From an uncultured bacterium (lineage in GTDB: Bacteria > Cyanobacteriota > Vampirovibrionia > Gastranaerophilales > Gastranaerophilaceae): a stretch of 64,000 nucleotides of DNA. Positions 17,364-26,138 of the stretch are shown here, piece by piece; position 1 is the stretch's first letter; each line of letters begins with the position of its first letter. Made by a program: the position numbers and the translations under genes. The notes under the pieces were generated by a model that did no database searches, was not told where the DNA came from, and was given only the letters and a program-made list of their open reading frames with translations. Where the stretch lies: contig CATLLJ010000002.1 in the NCBI GenBank assembly GCA_950022495.1, positions 124,001-188,000 of the forward strand, read 5' to 3'.

Positions 17364-17891
17364 ATGAGTCTAAACGTAAATTATACTTCATTATACAAGA
17401 ACGGTATCGATACCTCTATCCTTAAAGAAGTATCTAAAGAAATCCTTAACCGTGCTGCTGAAAAAAGTTCCCGTTTTGTTAACACTTCTGCTTCTCAACA
17501 AGTAAATTCAATTGCAAAACCTGTAGAATTAGGTATTGACTTATATCAGGGTAAACTTGAAGTTAATGCTCAAAAACAAATTGCAATGAATAATACTTTA
17601 CAATTCCAATTCAACCAGACTACACTAAATTCTATTCAATATTTAAACTCTCAAGCTGCAATAGCAAAAAGAGTTGACGGCAAATACATGCCTGCTGTTA
17701 ATGAAGTTGTTACTGAAACTCAAAAATCAGTTGAAACAAATTCAGCATCACACTTCATAAGTATTTTCACAGCAGCAACTGCCAAAGATAAAGAAGGTTC
17801 AAACCCTTTCTACAACGGTGAACTTCTTACTAAAAATGCTAAAAAAGAAGAACAAAAAGACGTTGAACCATTAAAAAGTATTTTTGCATAA
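17364..17891 (+). CDS. Unknown protein under a sigma-28 promoter (flagellar-class candidate)
   Basis: 175 residues, no signal peptide, Asn/Gln/Ser-rich, predicted helical with coiled-coil character (QKQIAMNNTLQFQFNQTTLN, LNSIQYLNSQAAIAKR). It begins MSLNVNYTSLYKNGIDTSIL. No family recognised. Shine-Dalgarno-like AAAGGGATAAG precedes the start. The sigma-28 promoter directly upstream implies expression late in the flagellar cascade, so it may be a secreted or structural flagellar component or a chaperone; this is inference only. Confidence 0.7.
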   Translation: MSLNVNYTSLYKNGIDTSILKEVSKEILNRAAEKSSRFVNTSASQQVNSIAKPVELGIDLYQGKLEVNAQKQIAMNNTLQFQFNQTTLNSIQYLNSQAAIAKRVDGKYMPAVNEVVTETQKSVETNSASHFISIFTAATAKDKEGSNPFYNGELLTKNAKKEEQKDVEPLKSIFA

Positions 17892-17950
17892 TAAATAAAA
17901 AATTATATATTTCTCAATTTTGATTTCCTTATGTTTACAAAAATGTTTTA

Positions 17951-17977
17951 TTCCCCTTTTCGGGGAATTTTTTTTGC
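17951..17977 (+). terminator. Intrinsic terminator
   Basis: TTCCCC-TTTTC-GGGGAA hairpin followed by a T8 run, ~60 nt after the stop at 17891. Confidence 0.8.
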
Positions 17978-18045
17978 CTTATCGGGGGGTAAATTTCATC
18001 AAAAAAGCCCTTATAATTTTTGTATTCAGAAAGGTTAGGGATATT

Positions 18046-18507
18046 ATGAAAAACAACTTTTGGTTTATAGTAGCATGTGTTTTAGTATTTTTTGTCGGTT
18101 ACAACATGAATAATGTTGCTGTATCATCTTCAAAATACAAAGTGGCGGTGGTAGATGTACCGACAATACTTTCTAATTCTCCGGAAATACAATCCTTGAA
18201 AATTTCACAGGATAAACAAATGGAAGAATTAAACACAATGATTTCTAAGGCTCAAAACGATATCATAAATGAGCCAAACAGAAGCAAAGCTCTTGAAAAA
18301 GAAGCAACTTACAGAAAACAAATTGAAGACAAGAAAAAACAGATGGATGAGGAATATAACAACAAAATTTCTCAGATTACACTGAAAATTAAATCACTTA
18401 TATCAAATGAAGCTAAAAAAACAAACTATAATCTTGTACTTCCAACAGGAATGGTTGTTTCCGGCGGAGAAGATATCACAGGTGACATAGTCAAGAAACT
18501 AAAATAA
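18046..18507 (+). CDS. OmpH/Skp-family periplasmic chaperone-like protein
   Basis: 153 residues. N-terminal membrane/signal segment (FWFIVACVLVFFVGYNM), then KVAVVDVPTILSNSPEIQSL, the Skp/OmpH opening strand. A long charged coiled coil follows (residues ~55-125) and a final strand, NYNLVLPTGMVVSGGEDIT, corresponds to the Skp 'Y..V....gvlY.....DIT' ending. Skp holds unfolded outer-membrane proteins in the periplasm. The signal segment may stay as an anchor. Start at 18046 chosen because AAGGTTAGGG sits just upstream. Confidence 0.8.
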   Translation: MKNNFWFIVACVLVFFVGYNMNNVAVSSSKYKVAVVDVPTILSNSPEIQSLKISQDKQMEELNTMISKAQNDIINEPNRSKALEKEATYRKQIEDKKKQMDEEYNNKISQITLKIKSLISNEAKKTNYNLVLPTGMVVSGGEDITGDIVKKLK

Positions 18508-18530
18508 ACAGCTCATTGTTTATCCATATA

Positions 18531-19373
18531 TTAAATAAGATTTGCTGCATTATAAGAACTTCTCACAAGAGGTCCTATCTGGTAATGTTTAATTCCAGCC
18601 TGTGCAGCAAGTCTTTTTATTTCTTCATACTCTTCCAATTGGTAATACTTATCAACAGGAAGATGTTCTTTTGATGGCTGAATATACTGTCCAACGGTCA
18701 CAATATCACATTTTACATTATATAAATCATCAAATGTTTCTTTGATTTGTTCAAAAGTTTCGCCAAGACCGATCATCAACCCTGATTTTGTTTTAATATC
18801 ACTATTATCGCTAATATATTTTAAAACACTCAATGAGTTATCGTAATTGCCTTGAGGTCGTGCAGTTTTAAATACACTGCGTACAGTTTCAATATTATGA
18901 TTAAAAACATCCGGATGAGCTTTAATAATAATGTCCAGCGACTCTTTATTATTTTTAAAATCCGGTGTAAGAATTTCTATTTTAGTATCAGGAGAAACTT
19001 TTCGGATTTCTTCAATACATCTTGCGAAATGTTCAGCTCCGCCATCAGGTAAATCGTCTCTTGTAACAGAGGTAATTACAGCATATTTCAGACCTAATTC
19101 TTTAACTGCTTTTGCAACATTTAAGGGCTCTTCGTTATCAAGAGGCTGCGGCTTTTGGCAAGAAATATTACAATATTTGCAATTTCTTGTACAGACATTC
19201 CCCATAATCAAAAATGTTGCCGTATGCTGTGAATAGCACTCATTTTTATTAGGACATCTTGCCCCTTCACAAACTGTATTTAGACAATTTGATTTAAGAA
19301 TTTTTCTAACAAATCTTGTTTTTTCTGTATCAATAATCGGTCGTTTTAAATATTCCGGCAATCTTTCCCGCAC
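18531..19373 (-). CDS. lipA: Lipoyl synthase
   Basis: Radical-SAM enzyme that inserts two sulfurs into protein-bound octanoate. 280 residues. The auxiliary cluster motif is CEGARCPNKNEC, the radical-SAM motif is CTRNCKYCNI, and the C-terminal RSSYNA supplies the serine ligand of the auxiliary cluster. The start is GTG, with AAGGAGC 8 nt upstream. Confidence 0.97.
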   Translation of the reverse strand: MRERLPEYLKRPIIDTEKTRFVRKILKSNCLNTVCEGARCPNKNECYSQHTATFLIMGNVCTRNCKYCNISCQKPQPLDNEEPLNVAKAVKELGLKYAVITSVTRDDLPDGGAEHFARCIEEIRKVSPDTKIEILTPDFKNNKESLDIIIKAHPDVFNHNIETVRSVFKTARPQGNYDNSLSVLKYISDNSDIKTKSGLMIGLGETFEQIKETFDDLYNVKCDIVTVGQYIQPSKEHLPVDKYYQLEEYEEIKRLAAQAGIKHYQIGPLVRSSYNAANLI

Positions 19374-19483
19374 TTTTTTGCTCCTTCATGTTTTATATAA
19401 TTATATAACAAATTATTTTTTGTTTGATTTTTATACAATTACGTTATATAAATATATTAAGAATACAATATAGGAGTCATAAA

Positions 19484-19825
19484 ATGAAAAAGATTTTATT
19501 ATTACTGGCGATTACAGCATTCGCAGCATCTGCTAATGCAGCAGAGCCTTTATTATTAGAACCTCTTAATCCGGCATTATTACCAGTTGGTGCAAAATCT
19601 ATCTCCAGCTCAAACGGACAAGTTATGGTTCACGGACAAAACGGCGAAGTTCTTGGAACTTATGTACCAAACTTAGGTGAAAACATGGTTCCCCAAAATG
19701 CAGCTGCAGAAGGAAAACCTGTTCCTGTAAAAGACTTACCTAGAGTAAGAATTCAAACAAAACAAGGAAGACAAACAAACACTCAATGGAATCCGGGTGG
19801 AAAAGGTACAAAATCCTTCTTCTAA
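19484..19825 (+). CDS. Small exported protein, unknown
   Basis: 113 residues. Signal peptide MKKILLLLAITAFAASANA, cleavage before AEPLL. The mature protein is ~94 residues, Pro/Gly/Asn-rich with a basic C-terminal tail (RVRIQTKQGRQTNTQWNPGG). No cysteine. Start at 19484 chosen because TAGGAGT lies 8 nt upstream. Its own terminator follows. No family recognised. Confidence 0.65.
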   Translation: MKKILLLLAITAFAASANAAEPLLLEPLNPALLPVGAKSISSSNGQVMVHGQNGEVLGTYVPNLGENMVPQNAAAEGKPVPVKDLPRVRIQTKQGRQTNTQWNPGGKGTKSFF

Positions 19826-19840
19826 AAAGAAATTTAAAAA

Positions 19841-19875
19841 TCAAAAAAGACCACTGAGAAAGTGGTCTTTTTTAT
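19841..19875 (+). terminator. Intrinsic terminator
   Basis: AAAAAAGACCACT-GAGAA-AGTGGTCTTTTTT, a strong symmetric hairpin separating the exported protein gene from the restriction-modification pair. Confidence 0.88.
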
Positions 19876-19939
19876 TTGAAAAGCTTTACATAATACTTTA
19901 TATTGAAATTTTATGCTAAAATGTGTTCTGGAGTATAAA

Positions 19940-20950
19940 ATGGCAGCAAACGCAGTCTTAGAAGAAATTAAGGATACAAAAAAAACATTAGTATTGCATA
20001 CATTCATGGATTTCTGCTCCGGAATCGGAGGCGGAAGACTTGGAATGACAAACAATAACCTAAAATGTGTTGCTTATAGTGAAATTGAGAATGCTCCGGC
20101 TTCAACTTACCAATTATTTTTTGGAAATGAAGAAAAAAACTATGGGGATTTGATGAGTATTGAACCATCAAACCTGCCGGATTTCGACCTGCTGGTATGC
20201 GGATTTCCATGCCAAACATTTAGTATTGTAGGGAAAAGAGCCGGATTTGAAGACCTGAGAGGGCAGGTAATTTATGGTATTGCAAGAATTTTAAAAGAAA
20301 AGCAGGTTCCATGCTTTATTTTAGAAAATGTTAAAGGACTGCTAAATCATAACAAAGGCAAAACTTTAAATGCAATTATCTCAATGCTGAAAAACCTCGG
20401 GTATGACATAAATTACGAGCTGTTAGACAGTTCAAACTATGGTGTTCCGCAAATGAGAGAACGCGTTTATATAGTCGGAATTCATCAGAATTATTTACAT
20501 AAAGAGTTTAAATTCCCTGAACCGGTAAAAGAAGCACAATTATCGGACTATCTGATTGATAGCAGCAGCGAAGTTTTACCTGTAACAAACCCGACTTTTC
20601 AAAAATACTTAAACAATAAGTACAACAAAAACAAATTCGATATCCACGAAATATTAAAAGAAGACTACACAATAATTGACACCAGACAAAGCGATTTAAG
20701 AATTTATAAAACAAAATGCCCAACACTCCGCACCGGAAGACATGGTATTTTATATACAAAAAATGGTCAGCTGCATAAGTTATCAGACCTAGAAGCACTC
20801 TTACTGCAAGGATTTCCTCATGAACTTGCGATAAAGGCAAAACAGTCAGGTATTCCGATGAGCAAATTATTATCTCAAGCCGGAAACGCAATGACGGTCA
20901 ACGTAATGGAAAAAATTTGCGGTCAATTAATATCATGCCTGAAAGTTTAA
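19940..20950 (+). CDS. DNA (cytosine-5) methyltransferase of a type II R-M system
   Basis: 336 residues. C5-MTase motifs in order are I (DFCSGIGGGRLGM), IV (GFPCQTFS with the catalytic PCQ), VI (ILENVKGLL), VIII (QMRERVYIVG) and X (QAGNAMTVNV), with a ~90-residue target-recognition region between VIII and X. The next gene is a HinP1I-like endonuclease, so the expected target is GCGC (inference from the endonuclease relative). Start at 19940 chosen for GGAG 6 nt upstream; a TGCTAAAAT -10 lies about 20 nt before the ATG. Confidence 0.92.
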   Translation: MAANAVLEEIKDTKKTLVLHTFMDFCSGIGGGRLGMTNNNLKCVAYSEIENAPASTYQLFFGNEEKNYGDLMSIEPSNLPDFDLLVCGFPCQTFSIVGKRAGFEDLRGQVIYGIARILKEKQVPCFILENVKGLLNHNKGKTLNAIISMLKNLGYDINYELLDSSNYGVPQMRERVYIVGIHQNYLHKEFKFPEPVKEAQLSDYLIDSSSEVLPVTNPTFQKYLNNKYNKNKFDIHEILKEDYTIIDTRQSDLRIYKTKCPTLRTGRHGILYTKNGQLHKLSDLEALLLQGFPHELAIKAKQSGIPMSKLLSQAGNAMTVNVMEKICGQLISCLKV

Positions 20951-20963
20951 AGAAAGGATTAGC

Positions 20964-21707
20964 ATGACAAATCTGGTTGAATTAGGTTCAAATACAGCAC
21001 GTAACGGATTTCGCAACGAACACTTTGTAGCAGATAAATTTAACAACTGGAACAAAGATGCTGAAGCTCAACAATGGTTATCATTATTAGGCTGTAACTT
21101 AGATGATATTGAACAGGTAAATGCAAATGTATTACACGGTTACAAAGCTGATGTTAATGTCCAAATAAAACTTAAAAATAGTTCAGAAATCAAAACCGAA
21201 AACATTCAGGTAAAATTAGTTTCTAACAAATGCGGATTCAATCAAGTTGATAAACGCTGGTTATCGCATTATCAAGAGTTATGGGACATGCCGGAAGACG
21301 TTTTTCACCTGCTGCAATACTTTACCGGAGAAATTCCGCCATATAAACAAGGTACCAGAGATTCACGCAGAATGTTTTTCCCTGAAATGACAGGAAATGA
21401 ACGGGAAATCATATACAACTGGTTTTCGCAAAATAAAGCCCTGATTCTTACAGATATAATAAAAGGTCGTGGAGAATTCTGTGCAAACTGGATACTTGTA
21501 ATAAGAAAAATTGAAGATAACATGTCATGGTCTTTAAAAAGTACAGAAGAAGCCTTGGAACACTATGGTTCCGGAGGGGTAACATTCAGCCCTAGGGGTT
21601 CACTAAACATTGGTCAGGTTGGCATGCAGAGAAAAGGCGGCGACGGAGGAAGAAAAACCGCTAACATGCTTCAATTCAAGCTTGATCCGACATCACTGAT
21701 GAAATAA
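20964..21707 (+). CDS. HinP1I-like type II restriction endonuclease
   Basis: 247 residues. From memory of R.HinP1I (recognises G^CGC), the resemblance runs the whole length: NLVELGSNTARNGFRNEHFV, GYKADVNVQIK, NIQVKLVSNKCGFNQVDKRW, LTDIIKGRGEF, LEHYGSGGVTFSPRGS and GGDGGRKTANMLQFKLDPT. The PD-(D/E)xK-type catalytic residues would be the Asp in GYKAD and the QVK in NIQVK. Located 13 nt after the methyltransferase in one operon. This completes a type II R-M system against unmethylated foreign DNA. Confidence 0.9.
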   Translation: MTNLVELGSNTARNGFRNEHFVADKFNNWNKDAEAQQWLSLLGCNLDDIEQVNANVLHGYKADVNVQIKLKNSSEIKTENIQVKLVSNKCGFNQVDKRWLSHYQELWDMPEDVFHLLQYFTGEIPPYKQGTRDSRRMFFPEMTGNEREIIYNWFSQNKALILTDIIKGRGEFCANWILVIRKIEDNMSWSLKSTEEALEHYGSGGVTFSPRGSLNIGQVGMQRKGGDGGRKTANMLQFKLDPTSLMK

Positions 21708-21841
21708 AAATTTTATCTACCCACTACATGTATTAGAAAAACTTTAATCCATGTATATTGTTTTCATCTTTTTAAATGATGTTTAAAACTTAATATATTA
21801 TAGAATAGAAATGTAATAAAGATTAAATTGGGTAGAGGTTA

Positions 21842-22666
21842 ATGGAACAGAGTTTTGATTTTTCTTCTTATAACAACATAAAACGATTATCCGAGAACGA
21901 ACTTGAAGTGCTCTGGGAAAAATATCTTTCTGACAAATCAGATAAACATTCCCGCGACCTTCTTATTGTTCAATATATCTACCTTGTAAGATATGCGGTA
22001 GGTCGTGTTAAAGTATCTCTTCCGGCAACTATATCAATAGAAGATATCACAGGATACGGGGTTGAGGGTTTAATCAATGCAGTTGAACGTTTCTCTCCAC
22101 AGAAAGCAACACGTTTTGAAACTTACGCTCTAATTAGAATTAGAGGCTCTATTATTGATAAAATCAGAGCACAGGATTTCCTACCAAGAACTGTAAGAAA
22201 AAAAATTAAAGATATTAAGCAGGCTACAGAAATTCTTAAACAAGAATTAGGAAGAGTTCCTACAGCTACAGAAATTGCTAACTATCTTGATATGGATGTT
22301 GAAAAAGTTAACCAGATAATGTCTGAAGATGTAACTATAACCTCTATATATGATAAAAGAGGTTCTTCTGAAGACAGCATGGAAATCATTGATACAATTG
22401 AAGATTCTCATAAATTAAATCCACAAGAACGAATGGAAGAAAAAAATGTCAAAACAGACTTGCAAAAGGCACTTCAAAGACTTCCTGAAAGAGAAAGAGT
22501 TCTCTTAGTTCTTTACTATCAAGAAAACATGACTATGAAAGAAATCGGCTCTACATTAGGAATGTCCGAATCCAGAGTATGCCAGCTTCATGCTCAAGGT
22601 ATCATGAAACTTAAAAACATACTTAATGAAAACCGTACATCAAGACTTCAACAAGCTATTGTTTAA
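21842..22666 (+). CDS. fliA: RNA polymerase sigma factor, FliA/WhiG (sigma-28) family
   Basis: 274 residues. Region 2 is LIVQYIYLVRYAVGRV and FETYALIRIRGSIIDKIRAQ (the FliA/WhiG 'YA..RIRGAilD.lR..D' signature), then region 3 (LPRTVRKK, VPTATEIANYL) and region 4 (LPERERVLLVLYYQENMTMK, IGSTLGMSESRVCQLHAQ). FliA directs late flagellar genes from TAAA-N15-GCCGA promoters. Three such promoters occur in this window, at 17303, 34457 and 62744. Shine-Dalgarno TAGAGGT precedes the ATG. The 3' end overlaps the convergent OmpA-like gene by 11 nt. Confidence 0.9.
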   Translation: MEQSFDFSSYNNIKRLSENELEVLWEKYLSDKSDKHSRDLLIVQYIYLVRYAVGRVKVSLPATISIEDITGYGVEGLINAVERFSPQKATRFETYALIRIRGSIIDKIRAQDFLPRTVRKKIKDIKQATEILKQELGRVPTATEIANYLDMDVEKVNQIMSEDVTITSIYDKRGSSEDSMEIIDTIEDSHKLNPQERMEEKNVKTDLQKALQRLPERERVLLVLYYQENMTMKEIGSTLGMSESRVCQLHAQGIMKLKNILNENRTSRLQQAIV

Positions 22667-23228
22667 TATCTGTTTTATCATAATTGATGATGACAAAATC
22701 AATACGGTTGTTCATATTCTCAATAACCGGCGAAATGTCACCCAATCCGATTGACTGTATATTTCGTGCATTTAATTTTTTCACTTTAATAAAATACTCG
22801 GCAATTTTATCAGCTCTTACTGCTGATAATTCCCAGTTATATAAAGAAACCGAATTCTCATTAATATTAGAATTTCCCTCAATGACACATTCTTTATCCA
22901 GATAAACAACAATATCTGCAATTGTATCAAGTATAGGTTTTGAATTTTCTAAGATATCAGTTTCGCCATCTTCAAAAAAAGTTTTTGAATCAATACTAAC
23001 GATAAGCCCTCTTGGGACTTTTGTATACTTTATATTCTGGACAGAAGACAGATATTGCCTGAATATTCCCTCAATTTCAGCAGTTGAATAATAATTCTGT
23101 GACATTTGGACAGAAACTTTTGCCGGAGATTTTGTCAACACACATTCACCTGTAAAAACAGGAGAAGCTGTCCAGAAGAGGATTGTAAAAGAAATAAAAT
23201 ATATAATTTTCTTAATTTTATTCTTCAC
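22656..23228 (-). CDS. OmpA-like peptidoglycan-binding domain protein
   Basis: 190 residues. An N-terminal hydrophobic signal or anchor (KIIYFISFTILFWTASPVF) is followed by an OmpA/MotB-type domain: FFEDGETDILENSKPILDTI, VIEGNSNINE, LSAVRADKIAEYFI and NIQSIGLGDISPVI. The domain is the one by which OmpA and MotB hold peptidoglycan. The classic 'NRRV' end is replaced by MNNRIDFVI. It faces the fliA-like gene, so a MotB-like role is possible, but the usual MotB N-terminal helix with its essential Asp is not seen. GTG start with GAGAGGA upstream. Confidence 0.75.
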   Translation of the reverse strand: MKNKIKKIIYFISFTILFWTASPVFTGECVLTKSPAKVSVQMSQNYYSTAEIEGIFRQYLSSVQNIKYTKVPRGLIVSIDSKTFFEDGETDILENSKPILDTIADIVVYLDKECVIEGNSNINENSVSLYNWELSAVRADKIAEYFIKVKKLNARNIQSIGLGDISPVIENMNNRIDFVIINYDKTDIKQ

Positions 23229-23290
23229 AACACAATCCTCTCAAGTAAGATTATTTGCAAATATAACAAAGAAAACTATTACCTGATAAG

Positions 23291-24505
23291 TTATGGTTTA
23301 ATAATTGACAGTACACTGTTTCCGGAGAAATATCGCTGTGCACAATTAAGCACCTGTTCAGCAGTGACAGCTTTAACACTTTCTTTCATCTCTTCAGAAT
23401 AATCAAAGCCTAAGTCCAATACTCCGTATTTAGCAAAAGTGCATGCCTGCTGAATATTTGTTTCTGCTAAAAATGCACATTTACCGATAAAGTTATTTTT
23501 AGCATCTTCAAGTTCTTTTTCTGAAACCAAAACAGTTTTTATTTTTTCAATTTCTTCTTCAAATCCTTTTAAAGAAACCTCAATATTTTTAGGTTCTGTT
23601 GCAATATAAATCATAAAATTGCCAGTAAGTTTAAATGTTTCATAAGAACTTCTGACAACATAGGCAAGCCCTTTTTTATCCCTTAATTCAAGAAACAATC
23701 TTGACGATAAACCGGAGGCACCTAATATCACATTCAATAAAATCAAAACAGGATAATCTTCTTCTTTATAAGTAGCAGCCTGCCATCCTTTAATAATATG
23801 TGCTTGATTTAAATCAGAACGAACATTTATAACCTCTTTATTTTCAGTAAGTTCAGGTTTTTCGATATTAAAATTACCTTCAACTGACGGCTGGAATTTA
23901 CCTACAGTGTCTTCAATTTGTGGAAGAATTTCATCATTTTCCATCGCTCCGACAACTGCAAGTGTTTTTTTACTGTTATTCATTATATTTTTATAAGCTT
24001 CAACAACATCCTCTTTTGTAATTGAATCAATGTTTTCTAAAACTTTAGTCATTGAGTTGCCATAGTAATGGTTTCCGAACATTGCTTTATAATAAGCATC
24101 CATAGCGGTTGCTCTAGGAGAATCCAAATCTGCAGTAATTTCACCTTTTATTTTAATTCGCTCTTTTTCAAACTCATCAAATGTAGAATTTTTAACAACT
24201 TCATCTAATAATTCAACAGCTTTTGAAAAATCTTCATTCAAACAAACAAATTTTAATCTCAAAAAATTTGGAAGTAAATCTACAGAAAAATCTATAGCAT
24301 ATTTCTCAAACTCATTAGCAAGTTCTTCTGACGAATATTTTGTTGTACCCTGTAACAATAATCTTGCCATCAATGAATATACACCCGGAATTTTTTCAGC
24401 AACATTAATTGAAAAATTCAAACAAAATGCCATTCGCGGAGTATTATCATTCTTTTTGTAAATATATTCTATATTATTTTTTAATCTTAAAATTTGCTTA
24501 TCCAT
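23291..24505 (-). CDS. M16-family peptidase-like protein lacking the zinc motif
   Basis: 404 residues, the normal single-unit (~45 kDa) M16 length with two related halves. The fold is recognisable from RMAFCLNFSINVAEKIPGVY, LARLLLQGTTKYSSEELAN, LLNVILGASGLSSRLFLELR and KKGLAYVVRSSYE. Where active members have HxxEH, this protein reads GVYSLMARLLLQGT, so the zinc ligands are absent. It resembles the non-catalytic partner of two-subunit M16 systems, yet no active partner gene adjoins it here. ATG at 24505 chosen for GAGGGACAG upstream. Confidence 0.85.
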   Translation of the reverse strand: MDKQILRLKNNIEYIYKKNDNTPRMAFCLNFSINVAEKIPGVYSLMARLLLQGTTKYSSEELANEFEKYAIDFSVDLLPNFLRLKFVCLNEDFSKAVELLDEVVKNSTFDEFEKERIKIKGEITADLDSPRATAMDAYYKAMFGNHYYGNSMTKVLENIDSITKEDVVEAYKNIMNNSKKTLAVVGAMENDEILPQIEDTVGKFQPSVEGNFNIEKPELTENKEVINVRSDLNQAHIIKGWQAATYKEEDYPVLILLNVILGASGLSSRLFLELRDKKGLAYVVRSSYETFKLTGNFMIYIATEPKNIEVSLKGFEEEIEKIKTVLVSEKELEDAKNNFIGKCAFLAETNIQQACTFAKYGVLDLGFDYSEEMKESVKAVTAEQVLNCAQRYFSGNSVLSIIKP

Positions 24506-24574
24506 AAAAAACTGTCCCTCTTCTACGTTCAAATTTTATCATAATTCACCCCGAAACACAAATAATATTATTCG

Positions 24575-24583
24575 TGCTATACT
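24575..24583 (+). promoter_or_regulatory. Extended -10 promoter of comM (leaderless arrangement)
   Basis: TGC-TATACT, then 6 nt (AGCCGT), then the comM ATG at 24590; no Shine-Dalgarno. Confidence 0.55.
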
Positions 24584-24589
24584 AGCCGT

Positions 24590-26131
24590 ATGGTTAATAG
24601 AATTAAAACAGGAACCGTAATCGGATTAAATGCATACGAAGTATCTGTAGAAACAGATGTCTCCAACTCCTTACCGGGAATGTCGATTGTTGGATTGCCT
24701 GACGCGTCAGTAAACGAAGCCAGAGACAGGGTTAAATCTGCAATAAAAAATTCAGGATATACATTTCCATCAAAAAAAGTCATTATAAATCTGGCACCTG
24801 CAGATTTAAAAAAAGTTGGAACAAGTTTTGATTTGCCAATAGCAATAGGAATACTGACAGAAGAAGAAACTCTTGATTGGGAAAAAATTAAAAACTATGC
24901 ATTTATCGGAGAACTTGCCCTCGACGGAATGATAAGAGGAGTAAACGGGGTATTACCGTTAGTTCTGGGCTTAAAAGATGCCGGAATTACTGAGATTTTT
25001 GTACCAAAATCAAACGCAAAAGAAGCTGCACTTATTGAAGGCGTGAATGTTTACGGTGCAGAATATCTTTGCGATGTAGTTAACCATTTTACAGAAAATA
25101 AAATTCAACCGACAAAAATAAATGTTAAAGAATATCTCGCTCAAAAAGTTGAACAAAATTACCTGTTTGATTTCAAGGATGTAAAAGGACAGCAAAAAGC
25201 TAAAAAAGCACTGGAAATTGCAGCCGCAGGCGGACATAATATTTTAATGATAGGTTCCCCGGGGTCAGGTAAAACTCTTATGGCTAAATGCTTTGCATCA
25301 ATCTTACCTCCGTTAGAACTTTCCGAAGCACTTGAATTAACCAAAATTTATAGTATTTGCGGACTTCTTTCCGAAGACGAACCTCTAATGGCAAAACGAC
25401 CTTTTAGAGGAGTTCACCACACAGCTTCAGCAAATGGTATTATCGGCGGCGGAACAAATCCAAAACCGGGAGAAATCACACTAGCTCATAGAGGCGTACT
25501 GTTTCTTGATGAAATGGTAGAATTTCCAAGATCAGTTTTAGAGGTATTAAGACAACCTTTAGAAGATGGCGAAATCGTGATTTCAAGGGCAAAACATTCA
25601 ATTAAATATCCTGCTAATTTCATGCTTCTGGGAGCAATGAACCCTTGTCCCTGCGGATATTTAGGAGACAAAGAAAAACAGTGTAAATGCTCTGATTTTC
25701 AAATATCCAGATATTTAGCAAAACTTTCCGGCCCATTATTAGACAGGATTGATATTCAAATAGATGTTCCAAGACTCACACCAACTGAACTTTTAAATTC
25801 AAACACTCAAGAGGAAGATTCTGCCACAATCAGAAAGCGTGTAATTAAAGCAAGAAAAATGCAAGCTGACAGATACAAAAACGAATCAATATTAACAAAT
25901 TCAGAATTAACATCTGAACTTATAAAAAAATACTGCCAAATAGATGAACCGTCAAAAAGTCTGCTTAAAACTGCAATTGTTAAATATCAGCTTTCGGGAA
26001 GGCGTTATGACAGAGTTCTAAAATTAGCCCGAACAATTGCAGATTTAGACGGGAAAAATAATATTGAACAAATACATTTAATGCAGGCACTTCAATACCG
26101 CATGTTTAATCCTGATGAATACAGAGGATAA
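24590..26131 (+). CDS. comM: YifB/ComM family magnesium-chelatase-like AAA+ ATPase
   Basis: 513 residues. In naturally transformable bacteria ComM is a helicase that promotes branch migration during integration of incoming DNA. Domains: N-terminal Lon-type fold (GMSIVGLPDASVNEARDRVK, INLAPADLKKVGTSFDLPIA), AAA+ Mg-chelatase domain with Walker A GSPGSGKT, Walker B GVLFLDEM, GAMNPCPCGYLGD and sensor region, then the C-terminal YifB domain (LSGRRYDRVLKLARTIADL). It suggests a competence route, fitting the ComEA-like HHH protein and prepilins in the window. Confidence 0.93.
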   Translation: MVNRIKTGTVIGLNAYEVSVETDVSNSLPGMSIVGLPDASVNEARDRVKSAIKNSGYTFPSKKVIINLAPADLKKVGTSFDLPIAIGILTEEETLDWEKIKNYAFIGELALDGMIRGVNGVLPLVLGLKDAGITEIFVPKSNAKEAALIEGVNVYGAEYLCDVVNHFTENKIQPTKINVKEYLAQKVEQNYLFDFKDVKGQQKAKKALEIAAAGGHNILMIGSPGSGKTLMAKCFASILPPLELSEALELTKIYSICGLLSEDEPLMAKRPFRGVHHTASANGIIGGGTNPKPGEITLAHRGVLFLDEMVEFPRSVLEVLRQPLEDGEIVISRAKHSIKYPANFMLLGAMNPCPCGYLGDKEKQCKCSDFQISRYLAKLSGPLLDRIDIQIDVPRLTPTELLNSNTQEEDSATIRKRVIKARKMQADRYKNESILTNSELTSELIKKYCQIDEPSKSLLKTAIVKYQLSGRRYDRVLKLARTIADLDGKNNIEQIHLMQALQYRMFNPDEYRG

Positions 26132-26138
26132 AATAAAA

